Assembly: GCF_001015195.1 (NCBI RefSeq)
Contig: NZ_LDES01000104.1
Coordinates: forward strand, 1-33,995
DNA from: Sphingomonas sp. Y57
GTDB lineage: Bacteria; Pseudomonadota; Alphaproteobacteria; Sphingomonadales; Sphingomonadaceae
Length of the DNA stretch: 33,995 nt
Direction: 5' to 3'
The notes beneath the pieces are model-generated. The model did not search any database. It saw nothing but the letters and a program-made list of their open reading frames with translations, and was not told the DNA's origin. Positions within the stretch are counted from its first letter, which is position 1, and each line of letters begins with the position of its first letter. The translations under genes and the position numbers were made by a program. Below are positions 8,446 to 16,071 of this stretch, piece after piece.

Positions 8446-8485
8446 GCCGCTTCGAAACGCGCGGCGGAGCGCATTTCGAAGCGGC
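8446..8485 (+). terminator. 12-bp perfect inverted repeat after cluster A operon
   Basis: GCCGCTTCGAAA (8446-8457) and TTTCGAAGCGGC (8474-8485) are perfectly complementary over 12 bp around a 16-base loop, starting 3 bases after the SRPBCC stop codon. The position fits a transcription end or mRNA-stabilising hairpin for the receptor/Rieske operon. There is no T tract, so rho-independent function is uncertain. Confidence 0.6.
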
Positions 8486-8525
8486 ATCGCCGTGAGCCGG
8501 CTTTGTCCGTGCAGCGCATGGCGAC

Positions 8526-8740
8526 GAGCCGGACGACGATCTGCCCGATCGTCCCGGTGAAGCGGCTGCCGGGGAAGTCGTCGCGCGGCTGAACCGGGGT
8601 CAGCCCATCCTCGGCCATGTCGATCCCCTCGACGTTCTGAACCAGCCGCGGAAGGCGCGGTCCGCGCCGCCACGTGCAACCTCGGCACCGTCGGCCAGCA
8701 GGATCATCGCGCCCCACTGCGGGGCTTCGCACCGTCCGCG
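8526..8740 (-). pseudogene. Relic of an arylsulfatase C-terminus
   Basis: On the minus strand two adjacent frames together resemble the extreme C-terminus of arylsulfatases. The first frame (about 8740 to 8645) reads GAMILLADGAEVARGGADR, like the family's GGxVTLxVDGKxVAxGRVER segment. After a frameshift, 8642-8526 reads EGIDMAEDGLTPV then FTGTIGQIVVRL, like FDVGEDxGTPV followed by FTGTLKKVTIDL. No catalytic CxPSR region is present and the rest of the gene is gone. It lies between the cluster A terminator and the aminotransferase, close to the sulfonate genes, so a lost sulfatase would fit a former sulfur-scavenging role. The similarity is from memory of the family, not from a search. Confidence 0.55.
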
Positions 8741-8762
8741 ACGAAGCGTGCGAGAGACCGCA

Positions 8763-8876
8763 ATGTGGGCTGCGAGCCGGCTTCGGCAGGAGAACGCGGT
8801 CCTCCAGCAGCTCGTCGCCGACCGGAGCGCCGAACGCAGCCGTCTCCGGCAGATGCTCGCCGCGCGGGGCCGTTAG
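8763..8876 (+). other. 37-codon ORF, possible gene remnant
   Basis: A short open frame encodes a charged helical peptide, with LRQENAVLQQLVADRSAERS in its middle, ending MLAARGR. The Leu/Gln/Glu pattern could form a coiled coil and faintly resembles the C-terminal tail of IS3-type OrfA transposases, but that is weak. The frame is open upstream without family similarity. With the sulfatase relic it fills the 441-base space between the SRPBCC gene and the aminotransferase, which otherwise holds no gene. It is probably not functional. Confidence 0.25.
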
Positions 8877-8883
8877 GTCCGGC

Positions 8884-10008
8884 TCAGCGCGGCAGCCAGT
8901 CGCCCAGCCGCTGCAGCGCCTGTTCGACCTCCGCCCCCGATATCGCGAAGCTCAATCGGAAGAAGCGGTGGCCGTCGACCGGGTCATGATCGATGCCCGG
9001 TCCGGTCGCGACGCCCGTATCGAACAACAGCTTGCGACAGAAGCCCATGCTGTCGTCGGTCAGGTGGCCGATGTCGGCATAGATGTAGAAGGCGCCATCG
9101 GGCGGTGCGATGCGGCGCAGGCCGAGCTGCGGCAGGGCCTCGAGCAGCCGCGCGCGATTGCCCGCATAGACCGCGACATTGGCGTCGAGCTCCTCGCCGC
9201 AGTCGAGCGCCGCCAGCGCCGCATGCTGGCTGAGCGTCGGCGGGGTCAGGAAAAGGCAGCCGAGATAGGACCAGGCCCGCTCGACCAGGTCGGGCGGCAC
9301 CAGCAGCCAGCCGAGCCGCCAGCCCGGCATGCAATAATATTTGGAGAAGCTACTGATGATCACCGCGTCGGGATCATATTCGGCCATCGATCGGCACGGC
9401 TCGCCATAGCTGAGCGCATGGTAGATTTCGTCGGACAGGATGCGGATGCCCCTCCGCCGGCAGACGGCGGCGATCGCGCGCAGCTCGTCGCTGCCGATGA
9501 TCGTGCCGGTCGGGTTGGCCGGGCTGGCGATGATCACCCCGTCGGGCGCAGGCTCGATCGCGTCGAGCGCCTCGGCCGTGAGCTGGAAGCGGCTTTCCGC
9601 GCCGCAGGGCAGTTCGACCGGCACCATGTTGAGCGCCCGCACGGTGTTGCGATAGGCGACATAGCCGGGGCGCGCCATCGCGATCCGCGCGCCCGCGGGA
9701 AAGCAGATGCTGAGCGCCAGCACCAGCGCCGGCGAGGCGCCGCAGGTCAGCAGGAAGCGTGACGGATCGATCGCGACCCCGTAGCGATCGGCATAGAGTG
9801 CGGCGAGCCGTTCCTTGAGCGCCGGGCTCTCCCAATAGCCCATCCGGTCGTTGTCGAGCGCTGTGCGGGCGACGTCGAGTACCTTGCGCGGCGGGCCCAT
9901 CGACGGCTGGCCGAACTCCATGTGCAGAACCGAGTGCCCCTCGGTCGCCAGCCGGCGCGCGAGGCCGCTGATCTCGATCGCGCGAAAGGGCTGCACCTGA
10001 TTCTGCAT
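8884..10008 (-). CDS. PLP-dependent class I/II aminotransferase
   Basis: A 374-residue fold-type I aminotransferase. Visible motifs are SPANPTG with Asn165, SDEIYHALSYGE with Asp193 and Tyr196, and SSFSKYYCMPGWRLGW with the Schiff-base Lys223 and Arg231. A late FFRLSF provides the substrate-carboxylate Arg. It would transfer an amino group between an amino acid and a 2-oxoacid, or act as a related beta-lyase; specificity is not visible. The start is the ATG at 10008; the open frame runs back to 10449 only through the divergent gene. The gene stands alone, divergent from the diguanylate cyclase with 117 bases between starts. Its stop faces the 8443-8880 relic region. Confidence 0.92.
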   Translation of the reverse strand: MQNQVQPFRAIEISGLARRLATEGHSVLHMEFGQPSMGPPRKVLDVARTALDNDRMGYWESPALKERLAALYADRYGVAIDPSRFLLTCGASPALVLALSICFPAGARIAMARPGYVAYRNTVRALNMVPVELPCGAESRFQLTAEALDAIEPAPDGVIIASPANPTGTIIGSDELRAIAAVCRRRGIRILSDEIYHALSYGEPCRSMAEYDPDAVIISSFSKYYCMPGWRLGWLLVPPDLVERAWSYLGCLFLTPPTLSQHAALAALDCGEELDANVAVYAGNRARLLEALPQLGLRRIAPPDGAFYIYADIGHLTDDSMGFCRKLLFDTGVATGPGIDHDPVDGHRFFRLSFAISGAEVEQALQRLGDWLPR

Positions 10009-10125
10009 AGCGGGGTTCCGTTCCTGTCCGGCGCGTTGTTTCGCCGAATGTCGGTTGCTTCGCAACATCTGGTGCGGATGAATCTTGCTGACCTTGAACG
10101 GGAAAGAGAGCAGGGTCGAAACAAT

Positions 10126-11250
10126 ATGCCCATATTCCCCGATGTCGATACGCTGCGGCTGTGCAGCATGCTGACCTCGACCGCGTTCGGGCTGGTGTTC
10201 TGCGCGCTTTGGCTGCGCGACCGGACGGAGACCCATCTGCTCTTCTGGGCCGCAAGTTCGCTGATCTATGGCGCGGGCAACTTCACCTACGGCCTTACGC
10301 CGCCGGGCAGCATCGGTGTCACCACGCTGCTCTTCATGCTCCTCTCGCTGGCCAATGTGTTGCTGCTCCTGGGCGCCCGCCGCCTCGACGGCAAGCCGCC
10401 CTTCGTCTGGTGGATATCGATTCCGATCGTAGCGGCCGGCGTTGGTCACGGCCTGCCGCGACTGGCGATCGCTGAGGGCTTGCTACCCGCGGCGAGCCCG
10501 CTGCCGGATCTCGGCGACGCGATCGGCCTGTCGCTGTCTATCGCGGTCAGCGGCGGGGGGCTGCTGTGGGGGCGCTGGGCCGTGCACACGGCGGGCCATC
10601 GCATCGCGGGCGCCGGGCTGCTCGCCTATATTCTGGGCTATCTCCTGTCGATCACGAGGGAATATCGTCAGTTCCGCGGCGAGGACACGCTCGCGCTGTT
10701 CGCCATGCTTTCGGACCAGGCGCTGCTCGGCATCATCAATCTCGGGCTGCTGGCCATTCCGGTGGAACGAGCGCAGCGGCAGTTGCGGCAGGCGGCGCTG
10801 CGCGATCCGCTGACCGGCGCCTGGAACCGGGCCGGGCTCGATGCGCAGAAGCCGCGCTTCCTGATGCCCGGCGCCGCCGTGATCGCGATCGACATCGATC
10901 ATTTCAAGACGATCAACGATCGCCACGGCCACGCTGCAGGCGACGTGGTGCTGGCGCTGTTCGGCCGCGAGGCGGCGCGGCTGGCGCAGGCCGGCGGCGG
11001 CGAGCTGTTCCGGCTGGGCGGCGACGAGTTCGCGATATTGCTCCCCGCCGACGGACCGGATCCCGTCCGCTTTGCCGAACGGCTCCGCGTCCATCTCCAT
11101 GTCCATGCCGACGACAGGGTCGGCTGGACCGTCAGCATGGGCATAGCGACAGTGCTCGACGGCGATCCCAACGTCGAAGTGGCGTTGCACCGCGCCGACG
11201 GCGCGCTCTACCGAGCGAAGGCCGAAGGGGACGGCATCATCGCCGCCTGA
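10126..11250 (+). CDS. Membrane-bound diguanylate cyclase (GGDEF)
   Basis: A 374-residue inner-membrane protein. Residues about 10-210 contain roughly six to seven hydrophobic segments (for example TAFGLVFCALWL, TLLFMLLSLANVLLLL, LLAYILGYLL). A GGDEF domain follows from RDPLTGAWNR (about 226), with IDIDHFKTINDRHGH and an intact RLGGDEF (298-302), so cyclic-di-GMP synthesis from two GTP is expected. The RxxD inhibitory I-site that normally precedes GGDEF is not present (the equivalent stretch is GGGELF), which suggests no product inhibition. The ATG at 10126 is preceded by a purine-rich GAAAGAGAGCAGG at 10103-10115; upstream in-frame starts exist. It is divergent from the aminotransferase and converges with the LysR gene 10 bases away. 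The sensor ligand is unknown. Confidence 0.92.
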   Translation: MPIFPDVDTLRLCSMLTSTAFGLVFCALWLRDRTETHLLFWAASSLIYGAGNFTYGLTPPGSIGVTTLLFMLLSLANVLLLLGARRLDGKPPFVWWISIPIVAAGVGHGLPRLAIAEGLLPAASPLPDLGDAIGLSLSIAVSGGGLLWGRWAVHTAGHRIAGAGLLAYILGYLLSITREYRQFRGEDTLALFAMLSDQALLGIINLGLLAIPVERAQRQLRQAALRDPLTGAWNRAGLDAQKPRFLMPGAAVIAIDIDHFKTINDRHGHAAGDVVLALFGREAARLAQAGGGELFRLGGDEFAILLPADGPDPVRFAERLRVHLHVHADDRVGWTVSMGIATVLDGDPNVEVALHRADGALYRAKAEGDGIIAA

Positions 11251-11260
11251 CACCACGTGC

Positions 11261-12097
11261 TCACAGCCCGGCGATCAGCTCTACCGCCAGCTCGTGCAGG
11301 TGGCCGGACGCCGCGCGGTCTGGATTCCCGCGGGCGACGATGCAGGCCACGTCGGGCAACGGCGGCAGCAGGCCGGGGGTCACCACCGGCAGGTCGCGCA
11401 GGAACAGGCCGGTCCGGCTGCTCACCCCCAGGCCCGAAGCGATCGCGGCGCGCAGCGTCGACAGGTTCGGCGTCTCGACCGCGATCCGCCATGGCCGTCC
11501 GGCCGCATCGAGCGCGGCGATCGCCGCCTCGCGGAAGCGGCACGGCTTCTCCAGCACCACCAGCGGCAGCTCGGCCTTGAAGGTCAGCGCGTCGTCGCCG
11601 AACCAGATGCTCGGCGCGGTGCGCACCGCCTGGGCATCGCCCGGGGCAGCATAGCCGATCAGCAGGTCGAGCTGGCCACGCACCAGCATTTCCTGAAGCT
11701 CGGCGGTCCCCGCTACCCGCGCGAATATCTGCGCGTCGGCGTGGAGCTCGGCGAAGCGGGCGAGCAGCCCCGACAGCAGCAGGTCGGCGAAGTCCTGAAC
11801 CATGCCGACCCGCACCGGGCCCGCGAACTGCCCCGCTGTCACCGCCGCCAGCGCCTCGTCGTGCAGCGCCAGCAGGCGGCGTGCATAGCCGAGCAGCAGT
11901 TCCCCCGCTGCAGTGAGCGCAAGACGGCGGCCCTCGCGATGGAAGAGCGGCTTCTGCACCAGTTCCTCGAGCCGCTTGATCTGCAGGCTGAGCGCGCTCT
12001 GCGTCACGAACACCCGCTCGGTTGCGTTGAGCATCGATCCCGCGTCGACGATCGCGACGAAGCTGCGCAGCATGTTGGTCGGCAGGTTGACGGCCAT
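11261..12097 (-). CDS. LysR-family transcriptional regulator of the ssu cluster
   Basis: A 278-residue LysR regulator. The N-terminal winged helix-turn-helix reads LRSFVAIVDAGSMLNATERV then TQSALSLQIKRLEELVQKPL, with the usual linker FHREGRRLALTAAGELLL. The C-terminal part is a substrate-binding-like co-inducer domain. The start is the ATG at 12097 with AAAAAGGA just upstream; the frame continues to 12220 without family similarity. It is divergent from the sulfonate ABC transporter genes, and the shared 186-base gap holds a palindrome with T-N11-A geometry, so it very likely controls them. CysB/Cbl-type regulators of sulfur genes are also LysR proteins, but this one is shorter. The co-inducer is unknown. 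Confidence 0.9.
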   Translation of the reverse strand: MAVNLPTNMLRSFVAIVDAGSMLNATERVFVTQSALSLQIKRLEELVQKPLFHREGRRLALTAAGELLLGYARRLLALHDEALAAVTAGQFAGPVRVGMVQDFADLLLSGLLARFAELHADAQIFARVAGTAELQEMLVRGQLDLLIGYAAPGDAQAVRTAPSIWFGDDALTFKAELPLVVLEKPCRFREAAIAALDAAGRPWRIAVETPNLSTLRAAIASGLGVSSRTGLFLRDLPVVTPGLLPPLPDVACIVARGNPDRAASGHLHELAVELIAGL

Positions 12098-12239
12098 TTC
12101 CCATCCTTTTTCCGGCGGGCGCGCAGCCCAGCTTTCAGGCCCTAAAGCCTTTCTGCCAGGCCTCGCCCCGGCCCCCGGGAAATCCCGGATTTCCAAGGTT
12201 TCCGTGGGCCGATGAAGCAATTCTAATAGGTCTTAGCAG

Positions 12240-12269
12240 CTAAACTCTATTGAATCGATAGAGTTTTAG
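12240..12269. promoter_or_regulatory. LysR-type operator palindrome upstream of ssuC
   Basis: CTAAACTCTAT (12240-12250) is mirrored by ATAGAGTTTTAG (12258-12269). The inner nine bases AAACTCTAT and ATAGAGTTT are perfectly complementary around TGAATCG. T12248 and A12260 give the LysR T-N11-A spacing. It lies 14-44 bases before the ssuC start and about 145 bases before the LysR start, and is AT-rich in a GC-rich region. Being so close to ssuC, it may also overlap the promoter core. Confidence 0.62.
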
Positions 12270-12283
12270 CCGAGGCTAGCCCC

Positions 12284-13084
12284 ATGACCCGTACCGCTCC
12301 CTCCGCCCCGTCGCCGCCGATCGTCGCGGCCGTGCTGCGATCGCGCTGGCTGTCGCCGATCCTGCTGCTGTTGCTGTGGGAGGCGGCGTCGCGCGCCGGG
12401 ATGATCCCCACCCACACGCTGGCCGCGCCCTCGGCCGTGCTGGCGACGCTGGCCGCGATGATCCGCTCGGGGGAGCTGCCGTCGAACCTCGTGGTGTCCT
12501 TCTGGCGGGTGCTGTCGGGGCTCGGCATCGGCGTCGCACTGGGCGTGTCGCTGGGGCTGGTCGCCGGCCTGTCACGTCGGGGCGAGGCGCTGGTCGACCC
12601 GCTGATGCAGATCAAGCGGACGATCCCGGTGGTGGCGCTGGCCCCGCTTTTCATCGTCTGGTTCGGGATCGGCGAGACTCCGAAGATCGCGCTGATCGCC
12701 TTCGCCGCGATGTTTCCGCTCTACCTCAATCTCTACAACGGCATCCGCGGCGTAGACAAAAGGCTGGTGGAAGGCGCGCTGAGCTTCGGCCTCAGCCGTT
12801 GGCAGCTCATCGTCCACGTCATCCTTCCAGGCGCCTTGCCGTCGCTGCTGGTCGGGCTGCGCTATGCGCTGACCATCTCGATCGTCATGCTCGTCATCGC
12901 CGAGCAGATCAACGCCAGCGCTGGGCTCGGCTTCCTCGTCAACGACGCCCGCGACTTCATGCGCACCGACATCATCGTCGTCTGCCTGATGGTCTACGCG
13001 CTGCTCGGCCTCGCCGCCGACCTGCTCGTCCGCGCCGTCGAAACCCGCGCGCTCGCCTGGCGCCCGAAGCTGGTGGAGGCCTGA
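12284..13084 (+). CDS. ssuC: Aliphatic sulfonate ABC transporter permease (SsuC-like)
   Basis: A 266-residue inner-membrane permease of the SsuC/TauC/NrtB type. About six hydrophobic helices are visible (PILLLLLWEAASRAG, VLSGLGIGVALGVSLGLVAG, IALIAFAAMFPLYLNLY, ALTISIVMLVIAEQ, VCLMVYALLGLAADLLV). The cytoplasmic EAA loop reads EGALSFGLSRWQLIVHVILP. It pairs with the ATPase encoded 3 bases downstream and the lipoprotein at 15016. Its promoter region contains the LysR palindrome. The nitrate/taurine/sulfonate permease families are similar, so the sulfonate assignment rests on the adjacent flavin monooxygenase. Confidence 0.88.
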   Translation: MTRTAPSAPSPPIVAAVLRSRWLSPILLLLLWEAASRAGMIPTHTLAAPSAVLATLAAMIRSGELPSNLVVSFWRVLSGLGIGVALGVSLGLVAGLSRRGEALVDPLMQIKRTIPVVALAPLFIVWFGIGETPKIALIAFAAMFPLYLNLYNGIRGVDKRLVEGALSFGLSRWQLIVHVILPGALPSLLVGLRYALTISIVMLVIAEQINASAGLGFLVNDARDFMRTDIIVVCLMVYALLGLAADLLVRAVETRALAWRPKLVEA

Positions 13085-13087
13085 TCC

Positions 13088-13873
13088 ATGACCGTTTCCC
13101 TGTTCCCCGGCATCGGCCAGCTCCAGCCCGTCGTGCGGTTGCGCGGCTTCTCCCGCGCCTTCGGCGAGACCGTCGTCATCGACGGGCTCGACCTCGACAT
13201 CGCGCCGGGCGAGTTCGTCGCGCTGCTCGGCCATTCGGGCAGCGGCAAGACGACGTTGCTGCGCACCCTCGCCAATCTCGACCAGGCCGACGGCCAGGAC
13301 GTGACGATCCCGGGCGCGCGCGCCGTCGTCTTCCAGGATTCGCGTCTGCTGCCGTGGAAGCGGGTGTGGAAGAACGTCGTCCTCGGCCTGCCCGGCCGGC
13401 GCGCGCGGGAGAAGGCGGAGGCGGCGCTGGCCGAGGTCGGCCTGTCGCACCGCGTCGACGCCTGGCCGCTGACCCTGTCGGGCGGCGAGGCGCAACGCAC
13501 CGCGCTCGCCCGCGCACTGGTCCGGGAGCCGCAACTGCTGCTGCTCGACGAACCCTTCGCCGCGCTCGACGCGCTTACTCGCCTGCGGATGCACGAGCTG
13601 GTGCTCAACCTGTGGCGCGCGCACCGGCCCGCCGTGCTGCTGGTGACGCACGACGTCGACGAGGCGATCGCGCTCGCCGACCGGGTGCTGGTGCTCGCCA
13701 AGGGGCGCTTCGTCGCCGAGGAGCGGATCGAGGCCGAGCGCGGCCGGCGCACCGCCAGCGTCCGCGACCTGCGGCGCCGGCTGCTCGCCCATCTCGGCGT
13801 CACCGCGCCGAGCGGCTCCTATGCCGACGCGGTCGCCGGCCCCGGCCCCGGCCTGATCGAGGCGGCCGAATGA
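13088..13873 (+). CDS. ssuB: Aliphatic sulfonate ABC transporter ATPase (SsuB-like)
   Basis: A 261-residue ABC ATPase. Walker A GHSGSGKTT is at residues 48-56, the Q-loop VFQDSRLLPW near 81-90, the signature LSGGEAQR at 130-137, Walker B LLLLDEP with Asp154-Glu155, and the switch His188 in LLVTHD. The Q-loop ending in LLPW is characteristic of the nitrate/sulfonate/taurine ATPases. It starts 3 bases after ssuC. A 10-codon frame begins at its stop (ATGA overlap), before the monooxygenase gene 51 bases further on. Confidence 0.92.
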   Translation: MTVSLFPGIGQLQPVVRLRGFSRAFGETVVIDGLDLDIAPGEFVALLGHSGSGKTTLLRTLANLDQADGQDVTIPGARAVVFQDSRLLPWKRVWKNVVLGLPGRRAREKAEAALAEVGLSHRVDAWPLTLSGGEAQRTALARALVREPQLLLLDEPFAALDALTRLRMHELVLNLWRAHRPAVLLVTHDVDEAIALADRVLVLAKGRFVAEERIEAERGRRTASVRDLRRRLLAHLGVTAPSGSYADAVAGPGPGLIEAAE

Positions 13874-13902
13874 CCGTGCCCGCCATTGCCCCAACCCTTT
13901 GA
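13870..13902 (+). other. Ten-codon ORF coupled to the ssuB stop
   Basis: ATGA at 13870-13873 joins the ssuB stop to a frame encoding MTVPAIAPTL and then TGA, 22 bases before the ssuD start. It may be only a chance frame, a leader that passes ribosomes on to ssuD, or the first codons of a deleted gene. No similarity can be claimed for ten residues. Confidence 0.2.
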
Positions 13903-13924
13903 TCGTCCCGCCAAGGAGGCATCC

Positions 13925-15019
13925 ATGCCCGTCAAGTTCATCGGCTATATCGGTTTCAACAACGAGAGCGAGATCCACAGCCTTCGCCAGATCCGCGCGC
14001 TCGACAAGGACTATGTCGAGGCGGCGGCCCGGGCGCAGGAGGAGGGCGGCTTCGACCGGGTCCTGATCCCGTTCGGATCGAACAGTCCCGAAAGCCAGAT
14101 CGTCGCGGCGCATGCGGCGGCGATCACCACCCGGCTCGGCTTCCTGATCGCGCACCGTCCCGGCTTCACCCAGCCGACCGTCGCCGCGCGCCAGCTCGCG
14201 ACGCTCGACCAGCTTTCGGGCGGGCGGGTCGCGGTTCACATCATCACCGGCGGCGCCGACGCGGAAATGGCCAAGGACGGCGACGATTCGCACAAGGCGC
14301 AGCGCTATGCCCGCACCGACGAATATCTGACGGTGCTGCGCCGCGAATGGACGGCCGAGGCGCCGTTCGACCATGACGGCGACTTCTATCGCATCCGCCA
14401 GGGCTTCGCGGCGGTGAAGCCGCAGAACCTCCCGGTCTTCTTCGGCGGCTCCTCGCCCGAGGCGATCGACGTCGCCGGCCGCCATGCCGATGTCTACGCG
14501 CTGTGGGGCGAGACGCAGGAACAGGTGCGCGAGGCGGTCGCCACGATCCGCGCCTCGGCCGCGCGCTACGGCCGCCGGCCCGGCTTCTCGCTGTCACTGC
14601 GGCCGATCCTCGCCGATACCGAGGAGGCGGCGTGGAAGCGCGCCGACGAGATCGTCGAGATCGTCCGCGAGATCCGCGAGCGCGCCGCGGTCGCGACCAG
14701 CGATCATGCTCCGCCCAACGCCGGATCGCAGCGGCTGCTGCAAACAGCGCGCGCGGGCTATCGCGCCGACAAGCGGCTGTGGACCGGGCTCGCTGCCGTC
14801 GCGGGCGCGCAGGGCAACTCGACCGGGCTGGTCGGTACGCCCGAGCAGGTCGCCGATGCGCTGATCGACTATTATGACCTCGGCATCGATCATTTCCTGA
14901 TCCGCGGTTTCGATCCGCTCGGCGACGCCATTCAATATGGCCGCGAGCTGCTGCCGCTGGTCCACGAGCGTGTGGCGCGCCGCGACGCCGAGCGCGGCGA
15001 GGAAAAGGCGGTCGCGTGA
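13925..15019 (+). CDS. ssuD: FMNH2-dependent alkanesulfonate monooxygenase-like enzyme (SsuD-like)
   Basis: A 364-residue luciferase-like flavin monooxygenase (TIM barrel). Family landmarks are the opening strand, FLIAHRPGFTQPTVAARQLA, the LDQLSGGRVAVHIITGG segment, DGDFYRI, LPVFFGGSSPEAIDVAGRHA and the closing FLIRGFDPLGDAIQYG. It would cleave C-S bonds of alkanesulfonates to aldehyde and sulfite with reduced FMN and oxygen. At the place of the Cys54 described for E. coli SsuD (GRSCEDSW) this protein has GSNSPESQ, so that cysteine is missing. The ATG at 13925 has a strong AAGGAGG at 13913-13919. No SsuE-type FMN reductase is in the window; the flavoprotein at 18604 is a speculative substitute. 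A related desulfonating or dimethylsulfone-type activity is possible. Confidence 0.88.
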   Translation: MPVKFIGYIGFNNESEIHSLRQIRALDKDYVEAAARAQEEGGFDRVLIPFGSNSPESQIVAAHAAAITTRLGFLIAHRPGFTQPTVAARQLATLDQLSGGRVAVHIITGGADAEMAKDGDDSHKAQRYARTDEYLTVLRREWTAEAPFDHDGDFYRIRQGFAAVKPQNLPVFFGGSSPEAIDVAGRHADVYALWGETQEQVREAVATIRASAARYGRRPGFSLSLRPILADTEEAAWKRADEIVEIVREIRERAAVATSDHAPPNAGSQRLLQTARAGYRADKRLWTGLAAVAGAQGNSTGLVGTPEQVADALIDYYDLGIDHFLIRGFDPLGDAIQYGRELLPLVHERVARRDAERGEEKAVA

Positions 15020-15972
15020 AGCGCATCGCCCTTGCCCTCACCGCCCTGCTGGTGCTCGCAGGTTGTGGTCGCGACGCCGGTGGCGACACGACCGTGCTCC
15101 ATGTCGGCAGCCAGCGTGGCGGCACCAAGGCGGTGCTGCTCGCCAGCGGGGCCCTCGAAGGCGCGCCCTACAAGGTCGAATGGTCCGAATTCCCGGCCGC
15201 GCAGCATCTGCTGGAGGCCATTGGCGGAGGCGCGGTCGATATCGGGGTAGTCGGCGACGCGCCGTTCATCTTCGCCTATCTGAGCGGCAGCCGGATCAAG
15301 GCCGTCGGCGCGCAATATGTCGAGGAACGGCCGGCCGGTGCGCTCGCGCTGATCGTGCCGAGGGGCTCATCCGCCCGATCGCTCGTCGATCTCAAGGGCC
15401 GCAAGATCGCGACGACGCGCGGTTCGGTGGGCCATTATCTGGTGATCCGGGCGCTGCAGCAGGCAAAGCTGCCGCCCGACTGGGTGAGCTTCGTCTTCCT
15501 GTCGCCTGGCGACGCGAAGGCGGCGTTCAGCTCGGGCGCGATCGACGGCTGGGCGACCTGGGCGCCCTATCTGCTGCCCGCTTTCAAGGAAGGCGCCCAT
15601 ACGATCGTCGATGGGCGCGATCAGGTGAAGGGCTATGGCTTCGACGTCGCCAGTGAGGCGGCGATCCGTGACAAGCCGGCGCTAATTGCGGATTTCCTGA
15701 AGCGCGAGGCGAAGGCGCTCGCCTGGGCGCGGGGAAATCCAGGCCCCTATGGCGTGGTGCTCGCCCGCGAGACCGGCCTGCCGATCGAGATCGCGCGCGA
15801 CTATGCCGTCAAGAATGCGCGCACTCTGGTGCCGATCGACGACGCGCTGATCGAGGAGCAGCGACAGGTCCTCGAAGATTTCCACGCCGCCGGCGCCGTC
15901 AAGGGGGACCGCGCCCTGGCCGACGGGTTCGACCGGTCATTCTTCACCGGGAAGGTCGCGGCAGCGAACTAG
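15016..15972 (+). CDS. ssuA: Sulfonate ABC transporter substrate-binding lipoprotein (SsuA-like)
   Basis: A 318-residue periplasmic-binding protein of the SsuA/TauA type. The signal peptide MKRIALALTALLVLAGC ends in a lipobox with Cys17, so it is probably lipid-anchored. Lobe features include VLHVGSQRGGTKAVLL, AVDIGVVGDAPFIFAYL and LVDLKGRKIATTRGSVGHYL, the last being typical of aliphatic sulfonate-binding proteins. It begins at a GTG overlapping the ssuD stop by 4 bases, so translation is coupled. Having the binding protein last, after the monooxygenase, differs from the E. coli ssuEADCB order. A TonB receptor follows after 99 bases, suggesting that the pathway also uses active outer-membrane uptake. 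Confidence 0.9.
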   Translation: MKRIALALTALLVLAGCGRDAGGDTTVLHVGSQRGGTKAVLLASGALEGAPYKVEWSEFPAAQHLLEAIGGGAVDIGVVGDAPFIFAYLSGSRIKAVGAQYVEERPAGALALIVPRGSSARSLVDLKGRKIATTRGSVGHYLVIRALQQAKLPPDWVSFVFLSPGDAKAAFSSGAIDGWATWAPYLLPAFKEGAHTIVDGRDQVKGYGFDVASEAAIRDKPALIADFLKREAKALAWARGNPGPYGVVLARETGLPIEIARDYAVKNARTLVPIDDALIEEQRQVLEDFHAAGAVKGDRALADGFDRSFFTGKVAAAN

Positions 15973-16071
15973 ACGACCTCCATCCAACCACAGGGGCTCG
16001 CGGCCGCGAAGCGCATGCTTCGGGGAGAGGCGGCGTGCGTCCCGACGACACGCAGATTGGGGACAAGACAG

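Noticed and set aside
8260-8732. Intact minus-strand genes opposite and after the SRPBCC gene
   Set aside because: The frames overlap the well-supported SRPBCC gene, and their only meaningful parts are the two short arylsulfatase-like segments, which need a frameshift to join. I called a relic instead.
8674-9762. Plus-strand open frame of 362 codons across the aminotransferase
   Set aside because: It is low in information, rich in Arg, Ala and Gln, and antisense to a PLP enzyme with all catalytic residues visible.
12572-14485. Long minus-strand open frame opposite ssuC, ssuB and ssuD
   Set aside because: It spans three well-supported genes and their junctions and shows no family motifs, so it is a shadow of their codon use.
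16007-16022. Small hairpin between ssuA and the TonB receptor as a riboswitch or terminator
   Set aside because: The stem is only 6 bp with a 4-base loop, there is no T tract, and no conserved riboswitch core is visible. It is kept only as a note in the receptor entry.
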